Below, piece by piece: positions 23,460 to 36,099 of a DNA stretch of 64,000 nt. The position numbers and the translations under genes are program-made. Within the stretch, counting starts at the first letter, position 1, and each line of letters opens with the position of its first letter. The notes beneath the pieces are model-generated. The model saw only the letters and a program-made list of their open reading frames with translations, had not been told where the DNA came from and searched no databases. The DNA is from Sinotaia quadrata (taxonomy: Eukaryota > Mollusca > Gastropoda > Architaenioglossa > Viviparidae), in contig CM054177.1 of NCBI GenBank assembly GCA_028829895.1, positions 44,086,664-44,150,663 of the forward strand, written 5' to 3'.

Positions 23460-26360
23460 ACTAATACAATAAAAGGAAAAATTATATAATAAAGAAATGA
23501 TTGTACACACTCTTACAATAATTTAAGGAAAAAATGTAAAAAATTTGAAAAGTTAATAAATTGTAATTTGCATATCTAGGATATTTATATAAACAAGTAT
23601 TGCCAGTCTTATGAAAATGCATTATCATATTTATTTAGTAGTGTTATTGCAGGCAGTAACTTTTACATATTTTTTATTACATGCACACACACACACACAC
23701 ACACACACACACCGTGTTTATCAGTGAATAGGAGTGATAGTGTATATCTGATTAAATGTGATTTTTCTTTGTATTATTTTTTTTTCTTGGATACAAACAT
23801 CTGCTTTGCTTCTGACTTACACTCTTGATACCTTTACATGTGACCATGGACTTGTATATAATGACTTTTAAATTTATTTCTCTTTAACACATCTTCAAAT
23901 ATTTTTTTCAGAAAAGAATAATTGAAATTAATGAAATGTGTCCAAGTCAACAAACAGATAATACACATACATTTTCACTGAAGGATTAAGATAAATAGAT
24001 ACAAGTTTGCTTCCGGCCCTGAGTGATTGTGTTGTGTCATATGCTTCATCATTTGAACTGCCACTATTCTTGTCTTTCAATTTTACTTACCATAGCAACC
24101 AAAACATTCAAGTTGAAATCCAATATTGCTGCCTAGCATTTATTTACTAAAACTAAATATTGTATCTCAACCACTCACTAATTCAAAATGGAAATCACCA
24201 TTAAAAGCAAAGAATCTGGAAGACAAAATTCTTAATTTTTGCAAGATACATTTTCTTTTCTATGTAGAAAACAAACCTGCACCCTGGCAACAATGTGCTT
24301 GATAGGCATTAGGGATGATGCTTAGGAATGTGTATACATTTTTTTAAAAAATAGGTGCTAGCAGATGTTTCGTAGTGAAGAGAGTGGTCACACAGTACAT
24401 AAATGTCAAAATGCATTTCAGTACCAAGAGAAACAGGCACTTATTTGCAATGCAAAGTTCTTTTACAATAATAATTTTGTGTCCACTTTTAAAATGTTAT
24501 TTATTTGCTTAGTGTTTGTAGTAAATTGTTTATAAGGATTTGTAAGAAATTACTTTTCTTTTAATAGAATGGGTCTTTTTCTCATGGGTCATAACCATTT
24601 TGAATTTTGCTGTTTGATCAGTTCAGAAAGAATTTTTTTATACAGCTAGATATTTTAGTTCTCTCATATACAGAAGAAATAGCTATTCACCTGGTATGGA
24701 AGGTATTTTCAGATTCTGTAGCACAAGATGACTTAAAGAATTTATAAGTAAATAATTAGAGAAATAGACAGCCATGTGGTGGTGAATATATTTCATTAAG
24801 TCTGGATAATGGAAGTTTTGGATCTATTCAGAATTAATCTGAAAATATTAGGCTGTTTATGATCTCTAAAGATCATATAAAAACAACCAAAGTTTTCAAA
24901 TATTTCTTGTTTGTTTGCTTTTTTTAAAATGATGAGGGCACCACATTTAAATTATCTCAACACAAGATATATCATAATATTTTAATATATTATTTCTGAT
25001 CATAATGAAGTACACACTCAATTAAATGAGAAATCCGACATGCTTGCATTAGCATTTTTAGTTTTGAAAATGTATCTGGTGAGTTAAAACATATTAGTAG
25101 ATTGATTTAGTGAATTTTAGAATATTGGAATATGTACAATGAACATTATTTTATTTTTTAAATTGTAGAAGAGTCTAAAGGAAAGAGTTACTATACTTAT
25201 TCACTGATTTTCCACCTTGCATCGTATGCAGATCTTGTCTTTATAAATTCTTAAATTTTCAACAATTTATAATAGATAAATCATTAAATGACTTTTATTG
25301 ACAATACTTGTTATTGGATTTGCTGTTTGTGTTGCAGCTCATAATTATAATTGATCTTTGTTCAAAAGCTTTTTGTTTTTAGTTCTTGTTTACTACTTTC
25401 CTCGTAGGAGCCACATTAGACATTTTCTTTTCTTTCGATGTTCTCAGTCTTGTATCGCTCCTGTGAGGATTTCCTCCCTTCTCTGGCATTCACAGATTTT
25501 TTTCATTATAGGCTGGCTGTAATAATAATTGTTTCATACTGTTGGCCATTCCACTTTAAGGTACACAAGATTTAAACTCATATACAAATGCATTTACTAA
25601 TTCACTAAAAACATATTCTGCACAATTCTACACAATAACAACACAATAACAACACATTAACAACACAATAACTACACAGTAACAACACAATAACAACACA
25701 TTTATAAAGTACAAAATTACATGCACACAGTAAACCTATTTGGGCATGTTGTATTCATACAAATTCACTTAATTATTACTCGTATTCCAACATTTTATTT
25801 TATTTTTATAAATTTTCAAAGTAATTTTCACCAATATTAAAATTATATATTTATATTAGTTATCAGCTTAAAACTTTTATGAATGATTTGAATATTATTT
25901 TAAGTTATTTCATTTTTAAGTTGGTATATGATTGTTCATTGTAGAATTACAAAAAAGCAACAATTCAGTGCTAAAGGTTAACAAAGAATCTTGTCTTCTA
26001 AGGTTTGAATTAATAACTAATTCTGTCATCTATATGACTTCAATCTAGTAGAAACATTTATCATTCAATATGATGACATTTGAAAGTTATTCAGTTAAAT
26101 GCACATTCTATTGATATCACATTTTTTTTGAGTAGTTGTGGATTCAGAACATATTTTTTTGGCAAAATCAGTTATTGTAACCTGTAGATTTTCTCTCCTA
26201 ATTAATAAACAATATTCTTGGTGCTCTGAGGAAGTTTAAAATATTAAATACATTTTTTAGTTATACTGAGAAATGTTACTGTAAAGTAGATTGATTTTTA
26301 ATTTGTTATCGATTTTGCTCTTGTTAGAAATGAAAATGCATCTTAATTTAACTTCATTAT
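23460..26360. other. AT-rich intronic DNA with minor simple repeats
   Basis: Contains an AC run (23683-23712) and a short AACACAATAACAACAC repeat (25625-25700). No gene, element or splice-supported exon recognised. Confidence 0.5.
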
Positions 26361-26369
26361 GTTCAGGCT

Positions 26370-26625
26370 CTCGTCATCCTTGAACCTGTGACGTTTCTAC
26401 CATACCCACATAAAGCCTTCAGCTTGGAAGATCACTGACAAAGGGGCGGACTAGTCCGAGTGACCGGCCCTCAATTCACGCTAGGACTCCTAGCTAGGTG
26501 GCTATGAATGCTAGGTGCAAAGGTCCTGTAGCCCTGGTGGATAGGGAGAGCCGGCAAAGCATCCACACTGTGTCTGAAGAGTTGTTGGCTGGGTATGTGT
26601 ATGTAATTGAGGGGGCAGCCATTCC
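26370..26625. other. GC-richer island of unknown origin
   Basis: Composition changes sharply from AT-rich flanks. It contains self-complementary bits such as GGACTAGTCCGAGTGACCGG and CCTAGCTAGG. An 83-codon plus-strand frame (26498-26749) starts inside but its second half is ordinary AT-rich sequence, and I do not recognise it. Likely a transposon fragment. Confidence 0.4.
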
Positions 26626-28130
26626 TCACCAAATTAAACTAAACACTTTTCATTGTGTAGGACAAATCAAAAAAATGTTGAATTCAAAATCAAATAACCT
26701 ACCTTGCATGCACAAGACAGTTAGCAAATCTGGTTGCAGATTGTCTTGATTGAGTTAGTTATTTTTTAATGCCAGATTGAGAATAGCAACATGTTTAATG
26801 GAAACTTTTTATTGCAGAAAATATCTCAGTCATTGGCATTTAAAGTAGGCTAGTTCAAATTGCAAGCATGTGTAAGAGAAACATGCTATTGTTTAGGGTT
26901 AAGTCAGAATAACTGGCATTCATGCCTGCGTGCACACTAGATTCTAAAACTAGCAGGTGCATGTAAGAGAAATGCACCCAAATGTGCACCAAGCCTCATG
27001 GTAAGAGAACATGGGACAATCTGACCCAGCACACCTATTGTGCTGTTTGTTAAAAAATTCAAAAATATGATATGCATGTAGCTGGGACCTACATTTTCAT
27101 GCACATTTGATTCAAAAAGGTCAGTTGTCAGGCTTGTATAAAGTGTGCATTTGATCACGAGTGTTAGACTGTCCCCTGAAAGTGTGCATTGTTATGTACC
27201 TGTGGACTATATAACATTGCACAACATTTTGGCTTTTTGTGCACTGGATATAGAAGCATGCTTGGCAGGCAGTCCACAGGAGTGAATTAAGTGTGAATGA
27301 TGGAGTGAAGTGTGAATGATAGTTTGATTGAAGTGTAAATGATGTTAGATTGAAGTGTGTAGGTTCATTCAGGCATTTGTAAGGCTGTATTTTTACAGAA
27401 TGTGTCCATCCCATTCTTCAGCCAAGCCATTAAGGGTACAGAGAATTTATTTCTGTACAGCATGGCAAGCAGATTGAGTATTAATTTCATCAGTAGAAAA
27501 GTTATGATTCCTGCTATACAGACTAGATTGAAAAATTGCAAACAATAGTCTTTCAGTACTAATAAAACTCTGCTATTTTTGCAAAAATGGTTTGTCTCAT
27601 TTCATGTTGTTGAAGAAGTAGTAGAAAGCAGAAAGCAATATATCAGGACATGAGCAATTAGTATTTAAAATTATTCATAATGTCTTTGTGCATACTTTTT
27701 TCATTGCATGAGACCACATGAAACAATACATCCAGCCTACTTAATCTTTATGTCAGAGCTGATGGACTGGTCATGAAAGGAGATTCAAAAAGAAGAACAA
27801 GGTCAAAATTAACTGAACAAAATACTTTACAGTTGTATGCAGTCTTATTATTAAACTATATTATTTGGTAGTATTAATTAATTTCAAATATACAGCCATG
27901 TTATAGCATATATTTTAAGTTAGCTTAATTGAAAGAGTCTAAAGTTATTACTTTTTATTTTAATAGTGACTTCATTTTTTTTTTAATGAAACTTGTTAGT
28001 TTGATTTTATAAATAAATTTCTATCAGTATCACAAACAAAATCTTGTGATAGTTTACCAAAGTATACAATTTATTTTGCATATTGTCATGAGATGAGAAT
28101 GATACATAAAATTCTAGAGAGCTCTTAATG
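26626..28130. other. Intronic DNA without recognisable genes
   Basis: Contains a small GTGTGAATGATG-type repeat near 27285-27360. Nothing else seen. Confidence 0.5.
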
Positions 28131-28375
28131 TTGGCATGTCATGTGATGCATTGTAATGTGATGTCTTTTGTAATATACACTGTCATGTTTGGTTAATATG
28201 GGAGGTGTGGTATTTTATAGCATGGTGTGGTGTCATGTAGTATTTTGTAGTGTCATTTATGTATTTGGTGGGATTGTATAGTATGGTGTAATGTCATGTT
28301 TGTTTTGTGTGGGATTGCGTAGTATGGTGTAATGTCATGTTTGTATTGTGTAGTATGGTTTATTGATTGCATATA
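28130..28375. repeat. Degenerate GTGTGGTGTCATGTAGTATT-type repeat
   Basis: TATGGTGTAATGTCATGTTTG and variants recur at 30-45 bp spacing, irregularly. Confidence 0.7.
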
Positions 28376-28474
28376 AGAGAATGTGTGCATGCATGTGGGT
28401 GAATATGTGCATGCTGGTAAATTATGTGCATGTGGATGGGGGTAGTTGTGCATTAATTGTAATTATAACTACCC

Positions 28475-28800
28475 TAAGGTGCCTGGACAGGCTGAAGGGC
28501 AGGTGTATTCCCTCTCACTGCCAGCTGGGCCAATCTGTTGGTGAACCCACATGACCTGAGGATCATCTAGTGGATCACCCAACATATACTTGGTAGGAGA
28601 TTTTCTTATTTGTCTTCTTTTTTCTGTCTCCTTTCTGAAATGTCTCACGCAACTGGGTGGGGAGATTCAGTAACTAGACAGTTGGGGGTTGTCGACTTTC
28701 CAGTCAAGCGGCTTTTAGCCTATTGGCTGGACGGGGCATTTGATAAATGTCCTGTGTTTGATCACTCATTTATTAGAACAGATTTCATCAGAATGCACTT
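28475..28800 (+). mobile_element. Unclassified dispersed repeat, copy 1
   Basis: A GC-richer segment whose pieces match, in the same order, the reverse complement of 42419-42680. Shared blocks are CTGAAGGG / GTATTCCCTCTCACTGCC (28491-28522), CCAATCTGTTGGTGAACCCA, GAGGATCATCTAGTGGA, CCAACATATACTTGGTAGG, GAGATTCAGTA and CAGATTTCATCAGAATGCA. Copy 1 has an extra ~80 bp (GTCGACTTTCCAGTCAAGCG region) where copy 2 has a homopolymer. No coding capacity is assigned. The ~161-bp satellite begins directly at its right end. Confidence 0.7.
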
Positions 28801-28809
28801 TCTTATAGT

Positions 28810-31800
28810 ACAAATTTTTAAAATTCAAAAACAGGGTGATTTACTTATGGGAGATTATTTTTATTATTAAGATGGGTTTTATATTTATGCTAGTGCATTA
28901 CATTTCTACTGTTTTTTTGAGTCTTTTCTTTCAATTATATATGTGTAAAAATTAAATTTAAAAAAAAAGAGAGAATAAAATTTTTAAAATTCAAAAACAG
29001 GGTGATTTACTTATGGGGGATTTTTTTTATTATTAAGATGGGTTTTATATTTATGCTAGTGCATTACATTTCTACTGTTTTTTTGAGTCTTTTCTTTCAA
29101 TTATATATGTGCAAAAATTAAAAAAAAAAGAGAGAATAAAATTTTTAAAATTCAAAAACAGGGTGATTTACTTATGGGGGATTTTTTTAATTATTAAGAT
29201 GTAATGTACTAGCATAAATATAAAACCCATCATTTCTACTGGGTTTTTTTGAGTCTTTTCTTTCAATTATATATGTGTAAAAATTAAATTTAAAAAAAAA
29301 AGAGAATAAAATTTTTAAAATTCAAAAACAGGGTGATTTACTTATGGGGGATTTTTTTAATTATTAAGATGGGTTTTATATTTATGCTAGTGCATTACAT
29401 TTCTACTCTTTTTTGAGTAATTTCATTCAATTATTTATGTGCAAAAATTTTAAAAAAAAGAGAATAAAAATTTTAAAATTCAAAAACAGGGTGATTTACT
29501 TATGGGGGATTTTTTAATTATTAAGATGTAATGTACTAGCATAAATATAAAACCCATCATTTCTACTGATTTTTTGAGTCTTTTCTTTCAATTATATATG
29601 TGTAAAAATTAAAAAAAAAAGAATAAAATTTTTAAAATTTTAAAACAGGGTGATTTACTTATGGGGGATTTTTTTAATTATTAAGATGTAATGTACTAGC
29701 ATAAATATAAAACCCATCATTTCTACTGTTTTTTTGAGTCTTTTCTTTCAATTATATATGTGTAAAAATTAAAAAAAAAGAGAATAAAATCTTTAAAATT
29801 TAAAAACAGGGTGATTTACTTATGGGGGATTTTTTTATTATTAAGATGGGTTTTATATTTATGCTAGTGCATTACATTTCTACTCTTTTTTGAGTCTTTT
29901 CTTTCAATTATTTATGTGCAAAAATTAAAAAAATAAAGAGAATAAAATTTTTAAAATTCAAAAACAAGGTGATTTACTTATGGGGGATTTTTTTTTTATT
30001 ATTAAGATGTAATTACTAGCATAAATATAAAACCCATCTTTTCTACTGTTTTTTTGAGTCTTTTCTTTCAATTATATATGTGTAAAAATTTTAAAAAAAA
30101 AGAGAATAAAATTTAAAAAATTAAAAAAACAGGGTGATTTACTTATGGGGGATTTTTTTTATTATTTAGATGGGTTTTATATTTATGCTAGTGCATTACA
30201 TTTCTACTCTTTTGTGAGTCTTTTCTTTCAATTATATATGTGTAAAAATTAAAAAAAAAGATAATAAAATTTTAAAAATTCATAAACAGGGTGATTTACT
30301 TATGGGGGATTTTTTTTATTATTAAGATGTAATGTACTAGTATAAATATAAAACCCATCATTTCTGCTGTTTTTTTGAGTCTTTTCTTTCAATTATTTAT
30401 GTGCAAAAATTAAAAAAAAGAGAGAATAATATTTTTAAAATTCAAAAACAGGGTGATTTACTTATGGGGGATTTTTTTTATTATTAAGATGTAATGTACT
30501 AGCATAAATATAAAACCCATCAATTCTACTGGTTTTTTTGAGTGTTTTCTTTCAATTATATGTGTAAAAATTAAAAAAAAAGAATAAAATTTTTAAAATT
30601 CAAAAACAGGGTGATTTACTTATGGGAGATTTTTTTTATTATTAAGATGTAATGTACTAGCATAAATAAAAAACCATCATTTCTACTGTTTTTTGAGTCT
30701 TTTCTTTCAATTATATATGTGTAAAAATTAAATTTAAAAAAAAAGAGAGAATAAAATTTAAAAAATTCAAAAACAGGGTGATTTACATATGGGGGATTTT
30801 TTTTATTATTAAGATGGGTTTTATATTTATGCCAGTGCATTACATTTCTACTCTTTTTTGAGTCTTTTCTTTCAATTATATATGTGTAAAAATTAAAAAA
30901 AAAAGAGAATAAAATTTTAAAAATTCATAAACAGGGTGATTTACTTATGTGGGATTTTTTTTATTATTAAGATGTAATGTACTAGCATAAATAAAAAAAC
31001 CATCATTTCTACTGTTGTTTAGTCTTTTCTTTCAATTATATATGTGTAAAAATTAAATTTAAAAAAAAAAAAGAGAATAAAATTTAAAAAATTCAAAAAT
31101 AGGGTGATTTACATATGGGGGATTTTTTTTTATTATTAAGATGGGTTTTATATTTATGCTAGTGCATTACATTTCTACTCTTTTTTGAGTCTTTTCTTTC
31201 AATTATATATGTGTAAAAATTAAAAAAAAAGAGAATAAAATTTTAAAAATTCATAAACAGGTGATTTACTTATGGGGGATTTTTTTTATTATTAAGATGT
31301 AATGTACTAGCATAAATATAAAACCCATCATTTCTACTGTTTTTTGAGTTTTTTCTTTTAATTATATATGTGTAAAAATTAAAAAAAAAGAGAATAAAAT
31401 TTTAAAAATTCAAAAACAGGTGATTTACTTCTGGGAGATATTTTTTTATTATTAAGATGGGTTTATATTTATGCTAGTGTCTTACATTTCTACTCTTTTT
31501 TGAGTCTTTTCTTTCAATTATTTATGTGCAAAAATTAAAAAAAAGAGAGAATAATATTTTTAAAATTCAAAAACAGGGTGATTTACTTATGGTGGATTTT
31601 TTTATTATTAAGATGTAATGTACTAGCATAAATATAAAACCCATCAATTCTACTGGTTTTTTTGAGTGTTTTCTTTCAATTATATATGTGTAAAAATTAA
31701 AAAAAAGAATAAAATTTTTAAAATTCAAAAACAGGGTGATTTACTTATGGGGGATTTTTTTTAGTATTAAGATGTAATGTACTAGCATAAATAAAAAACC

Positions 31801-34510
31801 ATCATTTCTACTGTTTTTTTTAGTCTTTTCTTTCAATTATATATGTGTAAAAATTAAATTTAAAAAAAAAAAAGAGAATAAAATTTTTAAAATTCAAAAA
31901 CAGGGTGATTTACTTATGGGGGATTTTTTTATTATTAAGATGTAATATACTAGCATAAATATAAAACCCATCATTTCTACTGTTTTTTTGAGTCTTTTCT
32001 TTCAATTATATATGTGTAAAAATTAAAAAAATAAAGAGAATAAAATTTTTAAAATTCAAAAACAGGGTGATTTACTTATGGGGGATTTTTTTATTATTAA
32101 GATGGGTTTTATATTTATGCTAGTGCATTACATTTCTACTCTTTTTTGAGTCTTTTCTTTCAATTATTTATGTGCAAAAATTAAAAAAATAAAGAGAATA
32201 AAATTTTTAAAATTCAAAAACAGGGTGATGGGGGATTTTTTTTTATTATTAAGATGTAATTACTAGCATAAATATAAAACCCATCTTTTCTACTGTTTTT
32301 TGAGTCTTTTCTTTCAATTATATATGTGTAAAAATTAAATTTAAAAAAAAAAAGAGAAAATAAAATTTAAAAAATTCAAAAAACAGGGTGATTTACTTAT
32401 GGGGGATTTTTTTTTATTATTTAGATGGGTTTTATATTTATGCTAGTGCATTACATTTCTACTCTTTTGTGAGTCTTTTCTTTCAATTATATATGTGTAA
32501 AAAATTTTAAAAAAAGATAATAAAATTTTTAAAATTCATAAACAGGGTGATTTACTTATGGGGGATTTTTTTTATTATTAAGATGTAATGTACTAGCATA
32601 AATATAAAACCCATCATTTCTACTGTTTTTTTGAGTCTTTTCTTTCAATTATATATGTGTAAAAATTAAAAAATAAAGAGAATAAAATTTTTAAAATTCA
32701 AAAACAGGGTGATTTACTTATGGGGGATTTTTTTATTATTAAGATGGGTTTTATATTTATGCTAGTGCATTACATTTCTACTCTTTTTTGAGTCTTTTCT
32801 TTCAATTATTTATGTGCAAAAATTAAAAAAATAAAGAGAATAAAATTTTTAAAATTCAAAAACAGGGTGATGGGGGATTTTTTTTTATTATTAAGATGTA
32901 ATTACTAGCATAAATATAAAACCCATCTTTTCTACTGTTTTTTGAGTCTTTTCTTTCAATTATATATGTGTAAAAATTAAATTTAAAAAAAAAAAGAGAA
33001 AATAAAATTTAAAAAATTCAAAAAACAGGGTGATTTACTTATGGGGGATTTTTTTTTATTATTTAGATGGGTTTTATATTTATGCTAGTGCATTACATTT
33101 CTACTCTTTTGTGAGTCTTTTCTTTCAATTATATATGTGTAAAAAATTTTAAAAAAAGATAATAAAATTTTTAAAATTCAAAAACAGGGTGATTTACTTA
33201 TGGGGGATTTTTTTTAGTATTAAGATGTAATGTACTAGCATAAATAAAAAACCATCATTTCTACTGTTTTTTTTAGTCTTTTCTTTCAATTATATATGTG
33301 TAAAAATTAAATTTAAAAAAAAAAAAGAGAATAAAATTTTTAAAATTCAAAAACAGGGTGATTTACTTATGGGGGATTTTTTTATTATTAAGATGTAATA
33401 TACTAGCATAAATATAAAACCCATCATTTCTACTGTTTTTTTGAGTCTTTTCTTTCAATTATATATGTGTAAAAATTAAAAAATAAAGAGAATAAAATTT
33501 TTAAAATTCAAAAACAGGGTGATTTACTTATGGGGGATTTTTTTATTATTAAGATGGGTTTTATATTTATGCTAGTGCATTACATTTCTACTCTTTTTGG
33601 AGTCTTTTCTTTCAATTATTTATGTGCAAAAATTAAAAAAATAAAGAGAATAAAATTTTTAAAATTCAAAAACAGGGTGATGGGGGATTTTTTTTTATTA
33701 TTAAGATGTAATTACTAGCATAAATATAAAACCCATCTTTTCTACTGTTTTTTGAGTCTTTTCTTTCAATTATATATGTGTAAAAATTAAATTTAAAAAA
33801 AAAAAGAGAAAATAAAATTTAAAAAATTCAAAAAACAGGGTGATTTACTTATGGGGGATTTTTTTTTATTATTTAGATGGGTTTTATATTTATGCTAGTG
33901 CATTACATTTCTACTCTTTTGTGAGTCTTTTCTTTCAATTATATATGTGTAAAAAATTTTAAAAAAAGATAATAAAATTTTTAAAATTCATAAACAGGGT
34001 GATTTACTTATGGGGGATTTTTTTTATTATTAAGATGTAATGTACTAGCATAAATATAAAACCCATCATTTCTGCTGTTTTTTGAGTCTTTTCTTTCAAT
34101 TATTTATGTGCAAAAATTAAAAAAAAAAGAAAATAAAATTTTTAAAATTCAAAAACAGGGTGATTTACTTATGGGGGATTTTTTTTATTATTAAGATCGG
34201 TTTTATATTTATGCTAGTGCATTACATTTCTACTCTTTTTTTTTTTAGTCTTTTCTTTCAATTATTTATGTGCAAAATTAAAAGAAAAGAGAATAAAATT
34301 TTTAAAATTCAAAAACAGGGTGATTTACTTATGGGGGATTTTTTTTATTATTAAGCTGTAATGTACTAGCATAAATATAAAACCCTTCATTTCTACTGTT
34401 TTTTGAGTCTTTTCTTTCAATTATATAGGTGTAAGAATAATTAAAAAAAGAATAAAATTTTTAAAATTCCAAAACAGGGTGATTTACTTATGGGAGATTT
34501 TTTTTATTTT
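28810..34510. repeat. ~161-bp satellite, about 35 monomers in two internal orientations
   Basis: All monomers share, head to tail, TTCAAAAACAGGGTGATTTA then CTTATGGGGGA, a T run, ATTATTAAG, a 32-bp core, TTCTACT, a second T run, GAGTCTTTTCTTTCAATTAT and a purine run AAAAGAGAATAAAATTTT. The 32-bp core is ATGGGTTTTATATTTATGCT... in about 15 monomers (form F) and its reverse complement ATGTAATG.ACTAGCATAAA... in about 20 (form R). Order from 28871: F F R F R R F R F R R R F R F R F R R R F R F R F R F R R F R F R F R. Sub-blocks of four to five monomers recur (an 8-bp deletion variant at 32222, 32872, 33677), so higher-order structure exists. Ends degrade at 34500. Confidence 0.97.
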
Positions 34511-34574
34511 TTTTATGGAAATATTTTAAATAAACCATTGTTTATATGATTTGGAAAGTTTGGTTTGAAAACAT

Positions 34575-35665
34575 TAATAGATCCTTGAGTTAAAAGTTTC
34601 ATCTTTTTTGGAACTGAACTTTACATCAAAAAACTTTCATTCTGTTTCCAGCATTGGACTTCATGCCTTTAATCCCCCCAAAAAAACCCTTGTGATCTTT
34701 TCTGTATCCAGCATTGAACTTCATGCCTTTAATTCCCTCCCCCCCCCCCAAAAAAAAAAATAAAATAAAAATTAAATTAAATTTTAAAAATTGCGGTCTT
34801 TTTTTTTTGTTTCCAGCATTGAACTTATGCCTTTACACCAAGAAATTTGTGTTCTTTTCTCTTTCCATCATTTGAATTTCATGCCTTAAAACCTTGCAAA
34901 AAAGAAATTGTGGTCTTTTCATGTCTTAAATCCCCTGCAAAAAATAATTGTGGTCTTTTCTGTTTCCATGCCTTTTCACCAAGATTATTTGTGGTCTTTT
35001 CTGTTTCCAGCATTGAACTTCATGCCTTTACACCAAGAAATTTGTGATCTTTTCTGTTTCCAGCTTTGGACTTCATGCCTTTACAACAAGAAATTGTGGT
35101 CTTTTTTTCTGTTTCCAGCTGTGGACCTCATACCTTTACACCAAGAAATTTGTGGTCTTTTTTTCTGTTTCCATCATTGGACTTCATGCCTCACATCCCC
35201 ACAAAAAATTGTGGAATCTTCTGTTTCCATGCCTTTACACCAAGAAATTTGTGGTCTTTTCTGTTTCCACCATTTAACTTCATGCCTTTACACCAAGAAA
35301 TTTATGGTCATTTCTGTTTCCACCATTTAACTTCATGCCTTTACACCAGAAATTTGTGATCTTTCTGTTTTATAACACTGAACTTCAGGCCTTTACACAA
35401 AGAATAATAATGTTACCATTGTCTTCCCTGTTAATTGACCTTCATGTCTTTTCACAAAGAATACTAATACCATTGTCTTTTCTGTTAACCTGATTGACCT
35501 TCATGTCTTTTCACAAAGAATACTAGTACCATTGGTCTTTTCTAATTGACCTTTGTCGTATGTATACCTGTGGTCTTTTCTGTTTCCTTACTTTGGTTTA
35601 CTTTTACCTGTGGTCTCTTTTACTTTCTAACTTTGAACTTCATGCTCAGTATTTTCATCATCTTT
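34575..35665. repeat. ~55-bp minisatellite
   Basis: About eighteen copies with core GTGGTCTTTTCTGTTTCCAG then CATTGAACTTCATGCCTTTA and CACCAAGAAATTT. The left part is degenerate with C and A homopolymers (34740-34770), the middle is regular, and the right part (35400-35660) is diverged. Plus-strand frames stay open over several units by composition. Confidence 0.92.
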
Positions 35666-36090
35666 TGTTTGTTTCTTTTTTCTAGCATTTAAAACCTTGC
35701 ATTTTCTACCATTCACTGAAGCATATATAATTATCTAAATAGTAAAAATAAATTTATAATGCCAAGCATATCCATTTTGTACCCTGCTGTCACAATACAA
35801 AGAAAACATTGTAATTATTGCATTTAACTAAATTGTGAATATTTTGGTATCCTGGTACTTAAAATATTTTTTCTTAGTTTTTACTTCAATATATTTCTAT
35901 GTCCATTGGCATTCACTCTACATTGTACTGACTGTTATTTTACGTTAACACTGTTACTTATAAATCTAATTACATAATTTGAAAAAATATGTTTCAATTG
36001 CATTTGATACCATGATTGAACACAGCTAATTTTCACTTGTTTTTAGTCATCAAAAGTAATTGCTTAATCAGCTTGGCAAGGTGTACAGTC
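35665..36090. other. AT-rich intronic DNA
   Basis: Segment 36008-36095 (CATGATTGAACACAGCTAAT to GTACAGTCTAGTAAATACTC) is repeated at 36490-36596 with a small insertion; otherwise nothing. Confidence 0.6.
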
Positions 36091-36099
36091 TAGTAAATA

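Noticed and set aside
26498..26749. 83-codon frame starting in the GC island
   Set aside because: The start region is repeat-like and the second half is ordinary AT-rich intron; no family match.
34847..35359. Overlapping plus-strand frames of 66-140 residues
   Set aside because: They arise from the ~55-bp minisatellite. All three frames are open by composition, with no conserved protein features.
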